A stretch of 44,871 nt of DNA from Frankia sp. R82 (GTDB lineage Bacteria > Actinomycetota > Actinomycetes > Frankiales > Frankiaceae), in the NCBI RefSeq assembly GCF_023716925.1, contig NZ_JAMQQG010000016.1:1-44871 (forward strand), given 5' to 3'. The notes under the pieces are model-generated. The model ran no database searches. It saw only the letters and a list, made by a program, of their open reading frames with translations, and was not told where the DNA came from. The position numbers and the translations under genes are program-made. This document shows positions 1 to 8,420 of the stretch, in pieces; position 1 is the first letter of the stretch, and each line of letters begins with the position of its first letter.

Positions 1-1683
1 GTGGCAGACCGGGCTGCACCACGACGTCTGCCACCACGCGCGGGCGCGGGCGCGTTCGGCGCCTGGGCGCAGGCCGCCGGCGCGGTCGCGTTCGCCGCGG
101 TTCTCGCCGCTCTGGCCGCCACCTCGTCGACAGCACCGACAACGGCCACGGCCACGGCCACGGCCACGGGTGCGGGCCCGCGGTCGCGGTCGGGTCTGGG
201 GGTGCGGGCAGGGGCACCATCGGAGTCCGGGACCGCCACCGAAACCACCGGCCGTCCGTTGAGCCTGCCGGAGCAGGTGCTGCTGGCCTCCGACCGCGCA
301 CACACCCCGATCGTCATCGCCCTGTTCGGCCGCACGGACGGCCAGCTCGACGCCCGCCGCCTCGCTGCCGCCACCATCGAGGTGTTCGCCCGGCATCCGG
401 CCACCAGGTCGGAGCTGGCGGACCTGTCGGGACGCGGCGGCTGGCGGATCCGCCCCCGGCCACGGCGCGCGCCGGTCCACGAGAGCGCGGCGGCCACGAG
501 CGACGACGCCTGGCAGGCACTGAACCGGGTGATGCGGGCAGGCCTCGATCTGCGCCGCGCCCCGCTGGCCCGGCTGCTGGTGGTCCACCAGCCGGGCGGT
601 GACTGGCTCGGCATCGTCGGGCACCATCTGGCTCTGGACGGCCGAAGCCTGCTGGCCGTCCTGACCGAGACGATGGCCGCCTACCGGACGGATCCTCCGT
701 TCCCGTCCGACCAGCACACGATCGGCGAGGACCTGGTCGGCGAGGACCTGGTCGGCGAGGACCTGCCGGCACCGACGGCCGGCGGGCCCGGCCAGCCGGG
801 ACGCACGCGGCAACGACCCTGGCCGACACACCGGTCGCGGTTCATCCAGCCGGTGGGGACCTCGGCCGACCACGGGTTCGGCCTGTTACCTCAGGTGATT
901 CCCGTGCCCCGCCCGCGTCGGCTGCCCGACGGACAGCTGCCCACGGTCAACGACGTCCTGGTGGCCGCCGCCCATCTGGCCATCGGACGGTGGAACGCCG
1001 GTCATGGTCGCGCCAGCGATGTGCTGCGAGTTCGGGTGGCCCTGGCCCACGGAACCCCCACCGCGCTGGGCGGACTGTCCAGCCGCTTCGTGATCGTCCC
1101 GAGTGATGCCGACACCCGGGCCGCCCCGGCCCGGCTGCTCGCCGCCGTGGTCGAGCGCACCTCGACCGCCAAGTCTCGGGTCGCAGTGACCTCGGCCGCG
1201 CTTGTCGGCGGGTCGACGCGTCCGGTCGTCGTGTCGCTGGCCACGCGGCTGTCGGATGTCCTGGCGAACGCACTGCCCGACCGGCCGCGGGCGGCCCTGC
1301 TGAACCTGGCCGTCGCGGCGTCGAGGCCCGTGCTGATGCCGAGCGCCGCGGTGAGCAACCTGGGTCGCGTCGGCACCGATCTCACCGTGGGCACGGGCGG
1401 GCCCCGACTGCTCGACCTGCACCTGACCGCCCCGGCCCGGATGCCGCAGGGCCTGGCCATCCACGTCGTGGGGATGGCGGACCGGATCCACCTCACCTTC
1501 AGCCACGCCCGCGAACTGTGGGACGATGCCGCCGTCCGGACGTTCGCCAACCTGTTCGACGCCGCCGTCCGCGAACTCACCAGCACGCCCGGTGCCACTG
1601 CCCCGCCCACCGCCGTCCCGTCCCCGCACACTGGTCGACGCGGCGTGTACACCCTTGCGGACAACGGGACGGCCGGCCGATGA
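1..1683 (+). CDS. Condensation-domain / PapA-like acyltransferase (5' end uncertain)
   Basis: The protein resembles the chloramphenicol-acetyltransferase superfamily that includes NRPS condensation domains, PapA acyltransferases and wax-ester synthases. The catalytic HHxxxDG motif is present as HHLALDG near residue 207, followed by a typical NDVLVAAAHLAIGRW segment near residue 318 and a VSNLGR segment near residue 453. These enzymes move acyl groups from a thioester donor to a hydroxyl or amine acceptor. The recognisable domain begins near residue 86 (RPLSLPEQ). The first 85 residues are Ala/Thr-rich and look unconserved. The frame is open to base 1, so the gene may start upstream of the window or at an internal codon. 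A 15-bp repeat (721-765) gives three GEDLV units. The stop overlaps the next start (ATGA), so it is probably co-translated with the flippase and may acylate a surface glycan; that role is inference. Confidence 0.7.
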   Translation: MADRAAPRRLPPRAGAGAFGAWAQAAGAVAFAAVLAALAATSSTAPTTATATATATGAGPRSRSGLGVRAGAPSESGTATETTGRPLSLPEQVLLASDRAHTPIVIALFGRTDGQLDARRLAAATIEVFARHPATRSELADLSGRGGWRIRPRPRRAPVHESAAATSDDAWQALNRVMRAGLDLRRAPLARLLVVHQPGGDWLGIVGHHLALDGRSLLAVLTETMAAYRTDPPFPSDQHTIGEDLVGEDLVGEDLPAPTAGGPGQPGRTRQRPWPTHRSRFIQPVGTSADHGFGLLPQVIPVPRPRRLPDGQLPTVNDVLVAAAHLAIGRWNAGHGRASDVLRVRVALAHGTPTALGGLSSRFVIVPSDADTRAAPARLLAAVVERTSTAKSRVAVTSAALVGGSTRPVVVSLATRLSDVLANALPDRPRAALLNLAVAASRPVLMPSAAVSNLGRVGTDLTVGTGGPRLLDLHLTAPARMPQGLAIHVVGMADRIHLTFSHARELWDDAAVRTFANLFDAAVRELTSTPGATAPPTAVPSPHTGRRGVYTLADNGTAGR

Positions 1684-3296
1684 GATGGACGCGGCGACCG
1701 GGACGGGCCCGGCCGCAACTGCGCCCTGGCCGAACCCGCCCTGGCCGAACCCGCCCTGGTCGAACCCGTCCCGGTCAAACCCGCCCCGGTCGGGCGCGGC
1801 AGAGATGGCGGGAGCTCGTGGTCGAGCTGCTGCGCGGGCCGATGCTGCTGGCCGTCGCCGGTGGCGCCGCCAACGGACTGAACCTGGTGATGAACCTGGT
1901 GCTCGCCCGGGTGCTCGACCCGTCCGACTACGGCGCTGTGGTCGTGCAGACGAACATCTACCTCGTGCTGGCAGTGGTGGGCACGGCCGTGCTGACTGCC
2001 GTCGTGCACCGTGACCTGGCTCCCAGCAGCATCCCCGGACGGGCCAGGATTGCCTGGATCCGCCGGCTGCGCGGGGCCACCGCGTTCATGGCGCTGATCG
2101 CGACGCTGCTCGCACTGGCATCGTGCTGGCCGGTCGCGGCACTGCTGTCCTACCCGCATCCGGTCGCGATCGCCGAGGCGGGGGCCGCCGCCGGCCTGTG
2201 GCTGGCGGTCTGCGTCGAGCGTGGTCTGCTGCAGGCCCGCGGCAACTACCTGGGACTGGCCCGGAACATGGTGTACGAGACGGTGTTGCGGGTCACCGTC
2301 ATCATCACCGCGGCCTGCGCGGGGCTCGGCGTCGACGGTGCCGGCCTCGGCCTGCTCGTCGGCGCCCTCGCCGCCACCTCCTCGGCCCGCACGTCCGTGT
2401 CCCGCACGTCCGTGTCCCGCACGTCCGGTGACCACGTCCGCCCAGACCACGTCCGCCCAGACCATGCTCGGCCCGAGCCGGGTGGGACTGCTGCGCCCAC
2501 GCCGCCGTCCACACCGACACCGCCGTCCACACCGACACTGCCGTCCACACCGACACTGCCGCGACGTACGCGTACCGCGTTGCTCGCGGACTCCTCGGTG
2601 GCACTGGCGACCCTGATGCCGCTGGCACTGCTGCAGAACGTCGATGTCGTGCTGGTCGGCTGGCGCAACCCGGACGGGGCGGGCAGTTACGCGGCGATCT
2701 CCACGGCCTGCAAGGTCCCCGTGTTCGTCGGACTCGCGGTGGCGAACTACCTGCTGGCGGAGGCGGCCCGGCGCCGCCGGCAGGGACGGACCGCCTATGC
2801 GGCGCTGGCCCTGGCCATGGTCATTGTGATCGTCCCGGGGCTGTTGCTGTCCGCGGCGGGCGCGGTCGCGGGCCGTCCGCTGCTGATGCTGATGTTCGGT
2901 TCGCGGTTGGCCTCGGCGTCCGACGTCCTGTGGGTGCTGGCACTGGCGACGACCTTCCTCGCCGCCACCCTGCTGTTCGCGACCTACCTGCTGGGCATCG
3001 GTAACCGGGGGATCGTCTGGGTGCTGGCCGTGTGCACCCCGGCGTCCACCGTGGTGGTGGCCCTGTTCGCGGGGGGGATCACCTCGACGGCCGTCGCCCT
3101 GCTCGCCTGCCAGGCCGTCACCGCCGTCCTCGCCGGCACCCTCGTCGCCCGGGCGCACCGGTCCCAGCCGCTGCCGCCCGGCCTCGACGTCTCGACCCCA
3201 CCCCTGTCGTCGCTGACAACCCCGATGCCGTTGTCCGCGGGACCGCCGCCGAGCCTGCCACGGCTCGAAGTAGCCGGCGAGCTCGGCGGACGCTGA
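1680..3296 (+). CDS. Lipopolysaccharide/polysaccharide flippase-like membrane protein
   Basis: This 538-residue protein has many hydrophobic spans. It resembles the MATE/MOP-superfamily polysaccharide exporters (Wzx/RfbX type), with the N-terminal pattern GAANGLNLVMNLVLARVLDPSDYG characteristic of them starting near residue 62. Such proteins flip lipid-linked glycans across the membrane. The ATG at 1680 overlaps the preceding stop by four bases and is chosen for that reason, although an upstream in-frame start is open. The N-terminus contains a 15-bp tandem repeat giving RTRPG units. The middle (about residues 235-300) is expanded by three different minisatellites giving SVSRT, HVRPD and TPTPPS units, which probably form a long cytoplasmic or periplasmic loop. 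Function beyond family level is not determinable. Confidence 0.75.
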   Translation: MRWTRRPGRARPQLRPGRTRPGRTRPGRTRPGQTRPGRARQRWRELVVELLRGPMLLAVAGGAANGLNLVMNLVLARVLDPSDYGAVVVQTNIYLVLAVVGTAVLTAVVHRDLAPSSIPGRARIAWIRRLRGATAFMALIATLLALASCWPVAALLSYPHPVAIAEAGAAAGLWLAVCVERGLLQARGNYLGLARNMVYETVLRVTVIITAACAGLGVDGAGLGLLVGALAATSSARTSVSRTSVSRTSGDHVRPDHVRPDHARPEPGGTAAPTPPSTPTPPSTPTLPSTPTLPRRTRTALLADSSVALATLMPLALLQNVDVVLVGWRNPDGAGSYAAISTACKVPVFVGLAVANYLLAEAARRRRQGRTAYAALALAMVIVIVPGLLLSAAGAVAGRPLLMLMFGSRLASASDVLWVLALATTFLAATLLFATYLLGIGNRGIVWVLAVCTPASTVVVALFAGGITSTAVALLACQAVTAVLAGTLVARAHRSQPLPPGLDVSTPPLSSLTTPMPLSAGPPPSLPRLEVAGELGGR

Positions 3297-3311
3297 GCGT
3301 CGGCATCGGCG

Positions 3312-4037
3312 TCAGGGTGCGGCGCCGGCGGGGGCGAGTTCGGCGAGCTGGGTGCGGACCCAGGCCGTCACATCGGTGGCGGTCGGGTCGGCGGCCAGGG
3401 AGGTGAACAGGACCGGACGCGGGCCGCGGGCGGCGGCGGCGTCACGGGCCATCACGTCGAGGTCGGCGCCGACCAGCGGGGCCAGGTCGGTCTTGTTGAT
3501 GACGAGCAGGTCACTGCTGGTCACCCCCGGGCCGCCCTTGCGTGGCACCTTGTCGCCGCCGGCGACGTCCACGACGAAGATCTGCCGATCGACGAGTCCG
3601 TAGCTGAACGTCGCGGTCAGGTTGTCGCCGCCGGACTCCACCAGGACCAGGTCAAGCGGACCGGCCTCGGCCTCCAGATCCTCGACGGTGTCGAGGTTGG
3701 CACTGATGTCGTCACGGATCGCCGTGTGCGGGCAACAGCCGGTCTCCACCGCGCGAATGCGCCGCGGGTCCAGCACGCCTGCACGCCGCAGGAAGTCGGC
3801 ATCCTCGGTGGTGTAGATGTCGTTGGTCACCACGCCCAGGCGCAGGCTCCCCGACAGCGCCCGGCACAGCGCCGCGACCAGCGCCGTCTTTCCGCTGCCG
3901 ACCGGCCCACCGATGCCGATCCGCGGTGCCCGTCCAGCGTCCACCGAACCCGGTCTGCCACCGGCACCGGTGGCTGTGCTGCCGGCGCCGCCGCCGGCGG
4001 CGGGCAGGGCGTCGATGTGGTCGTGGCCGAGATGCAT
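3312..4037 (-). CDS. ureG: Urease accessory GTPase UreG
   Basis: UreG is the SIMIBI-class GTPase that drives nickel delivery into apo-urease together with UreE, UreF and UreD/H. Visible motifs are the P-loop GPVGSGKT (about residues 44-51), the metal-binding CPH motif (about 102-104, within [10 protein letters not shown]), a [10 protein letters not shown] segment and the guanine-specificity motif NKTD (about 183). The N-terminus has three histidines ([11 protein letters not shown]), a short version of the His-rich leader seen in many UreG proteins. Length (241 aa) is normal. It lies 18 bp downstream of tsaD on the same strand. No urease structural or other accessory gene is in the window; the rest of the operon may be just left of the polysaccharide genes or elsewhere. 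Confidence 0.95.
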   Translation of the reverse strand: MHLGHDHIDALPAAGGGAGSTATGAGGRPGSVDAGRAPRIGIGGPVGSGKTALVAALCRALSGSLRLGVVTNDIYTTEDADFLRRAGVLDPRRIRAVETGCCPHTAIRDDISANLDTVEDLEAEAGPLDLVLVESGGDNLTATFSYGLVDRQIFVVDVAGGDKVPRKGGPGVTSSDLLVINKTDLAPLVGADLDVMARDAAAARGPRPVLFTSLAADPTATDVTAWVRTQLAELAPAGAAP

Positions 4038-4055
4038 CCTGGGTGTCCTCCCGAG

Positions 4056-5189
4056 TCAGGCGGCGGTCGGGGTCAGGGATGCGGTGACGCCGAGCTGCGC
4101 CCGCTCGAGGTATGCCCCGGGCATGGCAGCAAGATCAGGTGGTGACGGCGGCGCGCCGGCCCGCACCAGCAGGTCACCGAGCGCGGCGATCATCACCCCG
4201 TTGTCGGTGCAGCGGCGCCGGGCGGGCACCCGCAGCCGGATGCCCGCCGCCGCGCACCGGGACGCGGCGAGCTCCCGCAGCCGGCTGTTCGCCGCGACCC
4301 CACCCACGATCAGCAGATCGGCGATGCCCTGGTCACGGCACGCCCGGATCGCCTTGGCGGTGAGCACGTCGACAACCGCCTCCTGGAACGAGGCGATGAC
4401 GTCCCCGGACGGCACGCCCGAATCCGGATGCGACTCCGCCCAACGGGCCACCGCCGTCTTCAACCCGGAGAACGAAAACGTGTACGGAGCGTCGTTGCGC
4501 CCCGTCAGTGGCCGGGGAAACGCCAACGCCGTCGGATCATGCCCGACCGCCCCCCGGTCCACCGCCGGCCCGCCCGGGTAGGGCAGCCCGAGCACCCGCG
4601 CGACCTTGTCGAAGCACTCCCCGGCGGCATCGTCCACCGTGTCGCCGAGGTGGCCGATCGGATCCCGCGCCAGGTCCCCGACCTGCAGCAACGACGTGTG
4701 CCCGCCGGAGACGATCAGCGCGATCAGCGGGTTCGGCAGCGGCGTCCCGTCGACCAGATCGGCCGCCAGATGCCCGGCGAGATGATGCACCCCGTACAGC
4801 GGGACGCCGAGCGCGGTCGCATACGCCTTCGCCGCCGACACCCCCACGTGCAGCGCCGTGGCCAACCCCGGCCCCGCCGTCACCGCCACCGCCCCGATGT
4901 CGGACGTCCCCAGCCCCGCGGACGCCAACGCCGCCCGCACACACGGCACGATCGCCTGCACATGCGCCCGTGCGGCGATCTCCGGCACCACTCCGCCGTA
5001 GCGGGCATGCTCGTCCATACTGGTGGACAACGCCTCGCCGAGCAGCACCCCGTCGCGCACCAGCGCGACCCCGGTCTCGTCGCACGACGTCTCGATCCCC
5101 AGCACCACCGGCCCGGCGACCGCCGTCGGTCCAACGCCGGGTTCCGTGGCGGCTGGCCGTCCGACGGCCGGGCCCTGCTGCGCCGGCAT
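4056..5189 (-). CDS. tsaD: tRNA threonylcarbamoyladenosine transferase subunit TsaD
   Basis: TsaD (Gcp/Kae1 family) transfers the threonylcarbamoyl group to A37 of ANN-decoding tRNAs, working with TsaB and TsaE. The N-terminal ASKHA signature [12 protein letters not shown] starts near residue 28, followed by [12 protein letters not shown]. The metal-binding HxxxH pair lies in HHLAGH. A conserved YPGGPAVD segment and [12 protein letters not shown] near the C-terminus are also present. Length (377 aa) is slightly above the usual because of about 27 unconserved N-terminal residues, so translation could start later. Actinobacterial tsaD usually sits beside tsaE, tsaB and rimI; here the neighbours are fur and ureG, an atypical arrangement. 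Confidence 0.95.
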   Translation of the reverse strand: MPAQQGPAVGRPAATEPGVGPTAVAGPVVLGIETSCDETGVALVRDGVLLGEALSTSMDEHARYGGVVPEIAARAHVQAIVPCVRAALASAGLGTSDIGAVAVTAGPGLATALHVGVSAAKAYATALGVPLYGVHHLAGHLAADLVDGTPLPNPLIALIVSGGHTSLLQVGDLARDPIGHLGDTVDDAAGECFDKVARVLGLPYPGGPAVDRGAVGHDPTALAFPRPLTGRNDAPYTFSFSGLKTAVARWAESHPDSGVPSGDVIASFQEAVVDVLTAKAIRACRDQGIADLLIVGGVAANSRLRELAASRCAAAGIRLRVPARRRCTDNGVMIAALGDLLVRAGAPPSPPDLAAMPGAYLERAQLGVTASLTPTAA

Positions 5190-5357
5190 CTCCCGCGGCC
5201 TCCCTACCCTGATCTCCCGCTGCCACCGACATCAGCTGCCGCTGGTCCCTGCTGTCACCGACTCCTCGCCACCCTGACACCCGCCCCAGCGTCGATGGCC
5301 GCCAGCTGCGTACCAGGCAGCCGCGCCGGCCGGGTCTCGGCCGGGTCTGGTGGCACC

Positions 5358-5377
5358 TACCTGGTACGTGCCAGGTA
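5358..5377. promoter_or_regulatory. Inverted repeat between fur and tsaD
   Basis: TACCTGG and CCAGGTA flank a 6-base centre, giving a 7-bp stem. It lies just downstream of the fur stop and 180 bp upstream of the tsaD start. It could be a weak terminator or an operator; the sequence does not decide which. Confidence 0.35.
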
Positions 5378-5390
5378 TCGGAGGTCCAGC

Positions 5391-5900
5391 CTACGCCGGG
5401 CTCGCGGGGCTCCCGCTGCTCGCGGGGCCTGCCGGGCTCGCCTCCAACCCGGCGGTGTCCGGGCCCGGTCCGGCGAGGCGGCAGGTTCGGCACACGCCGG
5501 TCAGCGCCGCATGGTCAGGTTGCAGGCGGAAGCCGACGGTCCGGGCGAGCCGCTCGGCGACGCCGTCCAGCAGGTCGGCCGGGACGTCCTGGATCGCGCC
5601 GCAGCGCCGGCAGCGCACATGCAGGTGCCCACCGCCGGTCAGCCCCGCCGCCAGGTGATACACCACCGGCCCGTGCGCCGGATGCACATGCGTGACAAGC
5701 CCCAGATCACCAAGCGTCTCCACCGCTCGGTAGACGGTGGTCCGATGCAGCCCCGGGACGATCAGATCCGCCCTGGCCAGCACATCCTCGACGCACAGAT
5801 GATCATCTGTCTCGGCCAGGACCCGCAGCACCGCCCGCCGCGCCGGCGTCACCCGCTCACCCAACGCCCGCAACCGCGCCACCCCCGCCGCCGCTGCCAT
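5391..5900 (-). CDS. Fur-family metal-responsive transcriptional regulator
   Basis: A winged-helix Fur-family repressor. The N-terminal DNA-binding part contains RVTPARRAVLRVLAE and the HRTTVYRAVETL recognition-helix segment. The dimerisation part has a His-rich stretch (HVHPAHGPVVYHLA, then GGHLHVRC) and two CxxC pairs (CRRC and CRTC) that form the structural zinc site. I chose the ATG at 5900 (169 aa) because it places the conserved domain at the usual distance from the N-terminus. A GTG at 5957 would add 19 unconserved residues. The C-terminus is extended by about 25 Ala/Ser/Pro residues. Whether it senses iron, zinc, nickel or peroxide cannot be told from the motifs; its placement upstream of the nickel chaperone gene ureG makes nickel or zinc worth considering (inference). 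Confidence 0.9.
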   Translation of the reverse strand: MAAAAGVARLRALGERVTPARRAVLRVLAETDDHLCVEDVLARADLIVPGLHRTTVYRAVETLGDLGLVTHVHPAHGPVVYHLAAGLTGGGHLHVRCRRCGAIQDVPADLLDGVAERLARTVGFRLQPDHAALTGVCRTCRLAGPGPDTAGLEASPAGPASSGSPASPA

Positions 5901-6138
5901 GGGGGGATCCGCCGGCGTTCCGACATGTCGCTTGCCGCCTACGTCCACCGTCGCCACCCTACGATCCGCGCGTCCGGCCCGACCGGTGATCCGGTGCGAA
6001 TCCGTGACCTCGCGGAACGGTCACCGTCCAGTGCGGACGGTAGTTGGGTGTCTGTCGAACGAGACGGTGGGGGTGAGGTGAGCTCGGAGTCGAGGGTGGA
6101 CGTGGCTGGGTTGGGGGTGGGCGTGGCGGCGGTGAGGA

Positions 6139-6178
6139 TGACGTGATCACAAGGGCCGTGACGTGATCACAAGGGCGG
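6139..6178. repeat. 20-bp tandem duplication
   Basis: Two adjacent copies of a unit beginning TGACGTGATCACAAGGGC, differing only in the final two bases. Each carries the palindrome TGATCA. It lies just before the long inverted repeat at 6193-6260. Confidence 0.7.
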
Positions 6179-6192
6179 GGTGGAGGTCGGCG

Positions 6193-6260
6193 GATCTACA
6201 AGTGGAGGGTTGTTCGGTGTAAGGGCCCCGAAATCCCGAACAGGCCTCCACCTGTAGATC
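6193..6260. repeat. Palindromic repeat family P2, copy 1
   Basis: GATCTACAAGTGGAGG on the left pairs with CCTCCACCTGTAGATC on the right. The arms are 25 bp with three mismatches around an 18-base centre. The inner 50 bp, from GTGGAGG to CCTCCAC, closely match the element at 42870-42920, including TGTTCG and CCCGAA at the same relative places. This copy has extra outer pairing (GATCTACA). Confidence 0.8.
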
Positions 6261-6415
6261 GGAAGGTGATCAACTTTGGGTTGTGGCTATGGTGTGGCTA
6301 TGGGGCCTGGGGAGGGCACGATCAAGGGGCGGATCCCGATGGCGGAGGCCGCGTCGCACCGCGCCGGGACGCGTGGGAGCGGTCCGGGTGGACGGTCCTC
6401 CTCCTGCCTCTTCCT

Positions 6416-6447
6416 GGTTGTGACCAGTGTTGTGACACAGTGTCCGC
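6416..6447 (+). promoter_or_regulatory. Direct repeat immediately upstream of def
   Basis: TTGTGAC occurs twice at 12-base spacing just before the def start. No clear Shine-Dalgarno sequence is visible between it and the ATG, so the transcript may be leaderless or nearly so. Whether this is a promoter or a binding site is inference. Confidence 0.3.
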
Positions 6448-7191
6448 ATGGCTGTGCTTCCGATCCGCACCGTCGGCGACCCGGTGCTGCGCACCCCGGC
6501 GGTGCCTGTCACGACGTTCGACGCGGCGCTGGCGCGGCTCGTCGAGGACATGATCGATACCATGTACGCTGCGCCCGGGGTGGGGCTCGCGGCGCCGCAG
6601 GTCGGTGTGGGTCTGCGGGTGTTCGTCTACGACGTGGGCTATGACCCGCGCGACCTGGCCGTACCCCGGCGGCCGAGGGTCGTTGTCAACCCCGCGCTCA
6701 TCCTCGAGGACGGCGCGAGCCCCGAGGACGGCGCGAGCCCCGAGGTTGTCGGAAGCCCCGAGGTTGTCGGAAGCTCCGAGGACGTCACGGGCGCCGTGAA
6801 CGTTCGGGACGGCGCGAACCCCGAGCACCCCGGCCATCCGGAGCATCCGCAGGACGTGGCGGGGGCGGGAGAGCTGGAGGTCGCGGAGGGGTGTCTGTCC
6901 GTCCCGGGGCTGTACTTTCCGACGCCGCGGGCCTGGCGGGCGACGGTGCGCGGGGTGGACGCGTCGGGGGAGCCGGTGGAGTACACGGGGGAGGGACTGG
7001 CCGCCCGGTGCTTCCAGCACGAGTGTGACCACCTCGACGGGATTCTCTATCTGAACCGGCTGACCGGGGACGCGCGGGTCGCGGCGGTGCGGGCACTGCG
7101 CGAGGCGCTGCCGGCCGGTCGCGAGGGGTCGCCCGCGGGTGGCGAGGGGTCACCGGCCGGAGGCGGGACGACGGTGTTCGGCCGGTCGTGA
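6448..7191 (+). CDS. def: Peptide deformylase
   Basis: This metalloenzyme removes the formyl group from N-terminal formyl-methionine of new proteins. All three catalytic motifs are present: GVGLAAPQ (about residues 44-51), EGCLS (about 147-151, Cys metal ligand) and HECDH (191-195, two His ligands and the catalytic Glu). The length is 247 aa against roughly 170-200 for the family. The excess is an insertion of about 55 residues (86-142) between motifs 1 and 2, built from 18-bp tandem units giving EDGASP and EVVGSP, plus a C-terminal Gly/Ser-rich tail. The insertion falls in a surface loop region of known deformylases, so activity is probably kept (inference). The next gene follows after a tandem-repeat spacer. 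Confidence 0.93.
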   Translation: MAVLPIRTVGDPVLRTPAVPVTTFDAALARLVEDMIDTMYAAPGVGLAAPQVGVGLRVFVYDVGYDPRDLAVPRRPRVVVNPALILEDGASPEDGASPEVVGSPEVVGSSEDVTGAVNVRDGANPEHPGHPEHPQDVAGAGELEVAEGCLSVPGLYFPTPRAWRATVRGVDASGEPVEYTGEGLAARCFQHECDHLDGILYLNRLTGDARVAAVRALREALPAGREGSPAGGEGSPAGGGTTVFGRS

Positions 7192-7294
7192 GGTGACGGT
7201 GCGCGGCCGGCCGGTCGGAGGGCGACGGTCGTCGACCGGGCGAAGCGCGACGGGGTTCGGGTGGTCGTGACATCCTTGTCGGCCACGGGAAAAG

Positions 7295-7364
7295 TGCGGG
7301 ACTGTGCGGGACTGAGCAATGCGGGACTGAGCAATGCGGGACTGAACAGTGCGTGACTGACGAG
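7295..7364. repeat. 15-bp tandem repeat array
   Basis: One partial unit and four units of the type TGCGGGACTGAGCAA run head to tail with no spacers, ending 20 bp before the start of the F420-type oxidoreductase gene. The last unit has diverged. It lies in the likely 5' leader or promoter region of that gene. Confidence 0.8.
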
Positions 7365-7384
7365 GCAGACAGGGAGTGGCCGCG

Positions 7385-8347
7385 GTGGGCGACATCTCCG
7401 GCGGGCCGTACAAACGGCCGTTCCGGTTCAACATCCAGTGTTCGTCGCCGGAGCAGGTGGACGCCCGGTCGTGGGCGGCGCTGGCCCGGCGGGTGGAGGA
7501 CCTGGGCTATGCCACGCTCACCGTGTCCGATCATCTGGACGAGCAGGTCGCGCCGATCGCGTCGCTGATGGCCGCCGCCAACGCCACGACCACACTACGC
7601 ATCGGGTCGATGGTTTTCAGCAATGACTATCGGCATCCGGTGGTGCTCGCGAAGGAGGCGGCGACCCTCGACGCATTGTCCGGCGGACGGTTCGAGCTCG
7701 GTCTCGGCGCCGGGTGGATGACGTCGGACTACCGCCGCGCCGGTCTCACCCTGGACCCACCGGGCGTGCGGATCGCGCGGCTGGCCGAGGCGCTCACCGT
7801 CATCAAGGGCATGTTCGCCGACGCCCCCCTGCACCACCAGGGCACGTACTACCAGGTGGACGGGCTCAACGGCACGCCGAAGCCGGTGCAGCGGCCCCAC
7901 CCGCCGATCGTGATCGGCGGCGGCGGGCGCCGGATGCTCACGCTCGCCGCCCGCGAGGCCGACATCATCGGCCTGAACATGAACATGGCCGGCGGGGTCA
8001 TCGACGCCTCCCTCGGTCCGAACGCCACCACGGACGCCACCGAGGAGAAGATCGGCTGGATCCGGGAGGCGGCCGGGGCCCGCTGGGACGAGCTGACCCT
8101 GCAGGTCCGGGTGCACATGGTGGTCGTCACCGAGGACCGTGAGTCCGTCGCCACGCTGCTCGCCACCGGGTTCGGCCTGACCACCGAGCAGGCGCTGACC
8201 ACCCCGCACGCGCTGTGCGGCTCGGTCGACCAGATCTGCGACGATCTCGTCGAGCGGCGCGAACGGTTCGGCATCAGCACCGTCGGCGTCGCCCTGGACG
8301 CCCTGGATGTGCTCGCCCCCGTGGTCGCCCGCCTCGCCGGCACCTGA
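7385..8347 (+). CDS. LLM-class F420-dependent oxidoreductase
   Basis: A luciferase-like (beta/alpha)8 flavin/F420 oxidoreductase, close in style to the TIGR03621 group. Visible family features are the N-terminal RPFRFNIQCSS strand, TVSDHLDEQVAPIASLMAAA, LRIGSMVFSNDYRHPVVLAKEAATLD, the GRFELGLGAGWM segment and HPPIVIGGGG. Length (320 aa) is normal. The GTG at 7385 is preferred because AGGGAG lies 8 bases upstream; a GTG at 7376 is too close to that site. The substrate is unknown. It is followed by the AGPS-like gene on the same strand, and the two may be co-transcribed. Confidence 0.88.
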   Translation: MGDISGGPYKRPFRFNIQCSSPEQVDARSWAALARRVEDLGYATLTVSDHLDEQVAPIASLMAAANATTTLRIGSMVFSNDYRHPVVLAKEAATLDALSGGRFELGLGAGWMTSDYRRAGLTLDPPGVRIARLAEALTVIKGMFADAPLHHQGTYYQVDGLNGTPKPVQRPHPPIVIGGGGRRMLTLAAREADIIGLNMNMAGGVIDASLGPNATTDATEEKIGWIREAAGARWDELTLQVRVHMVVVTEDRESVATLLATGFGLTTEQALTTPHALCGSVDQICDDLVERRERFGISTVGVALDALDVLAPVVARLAGT

Positions 8348-8420
8348 GCTGAGCCCCGTCCCGTCCGCCCCGCCCCGTCTGTCCCGCCCCGTCCGTCCGT
8401 CGTTCGTGGAGGAGTCACCG

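Larger units (their letters stand above)
5901..6447. other. Intergenic region fur-def with repeats
   Basis: No credible gene here. The region holds a 20-bp tandem duplication (6139-6178) containing a TGATCA core, a 68-bp inverted repeat (6193-6260, listed separately) and the upstream region of def. Short open frames here lack codon bias or recognisable domains. Confidence 0.5.

Noticed and set aside
1002-3158. Very long minus-strand open frame (718 codons) opposite the acyltransferase and flippase
   Set aside because: Composition is Arg/Gln/Gly-rich with no domain. It mirrors the codon bias of the real genes on the plus strand, a common artefact at high GC.
7295-7364. Possible CRISPR array
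   Set aside because: Units are 15 bp and directly adjacent with no spacers, and no cas gene is present.
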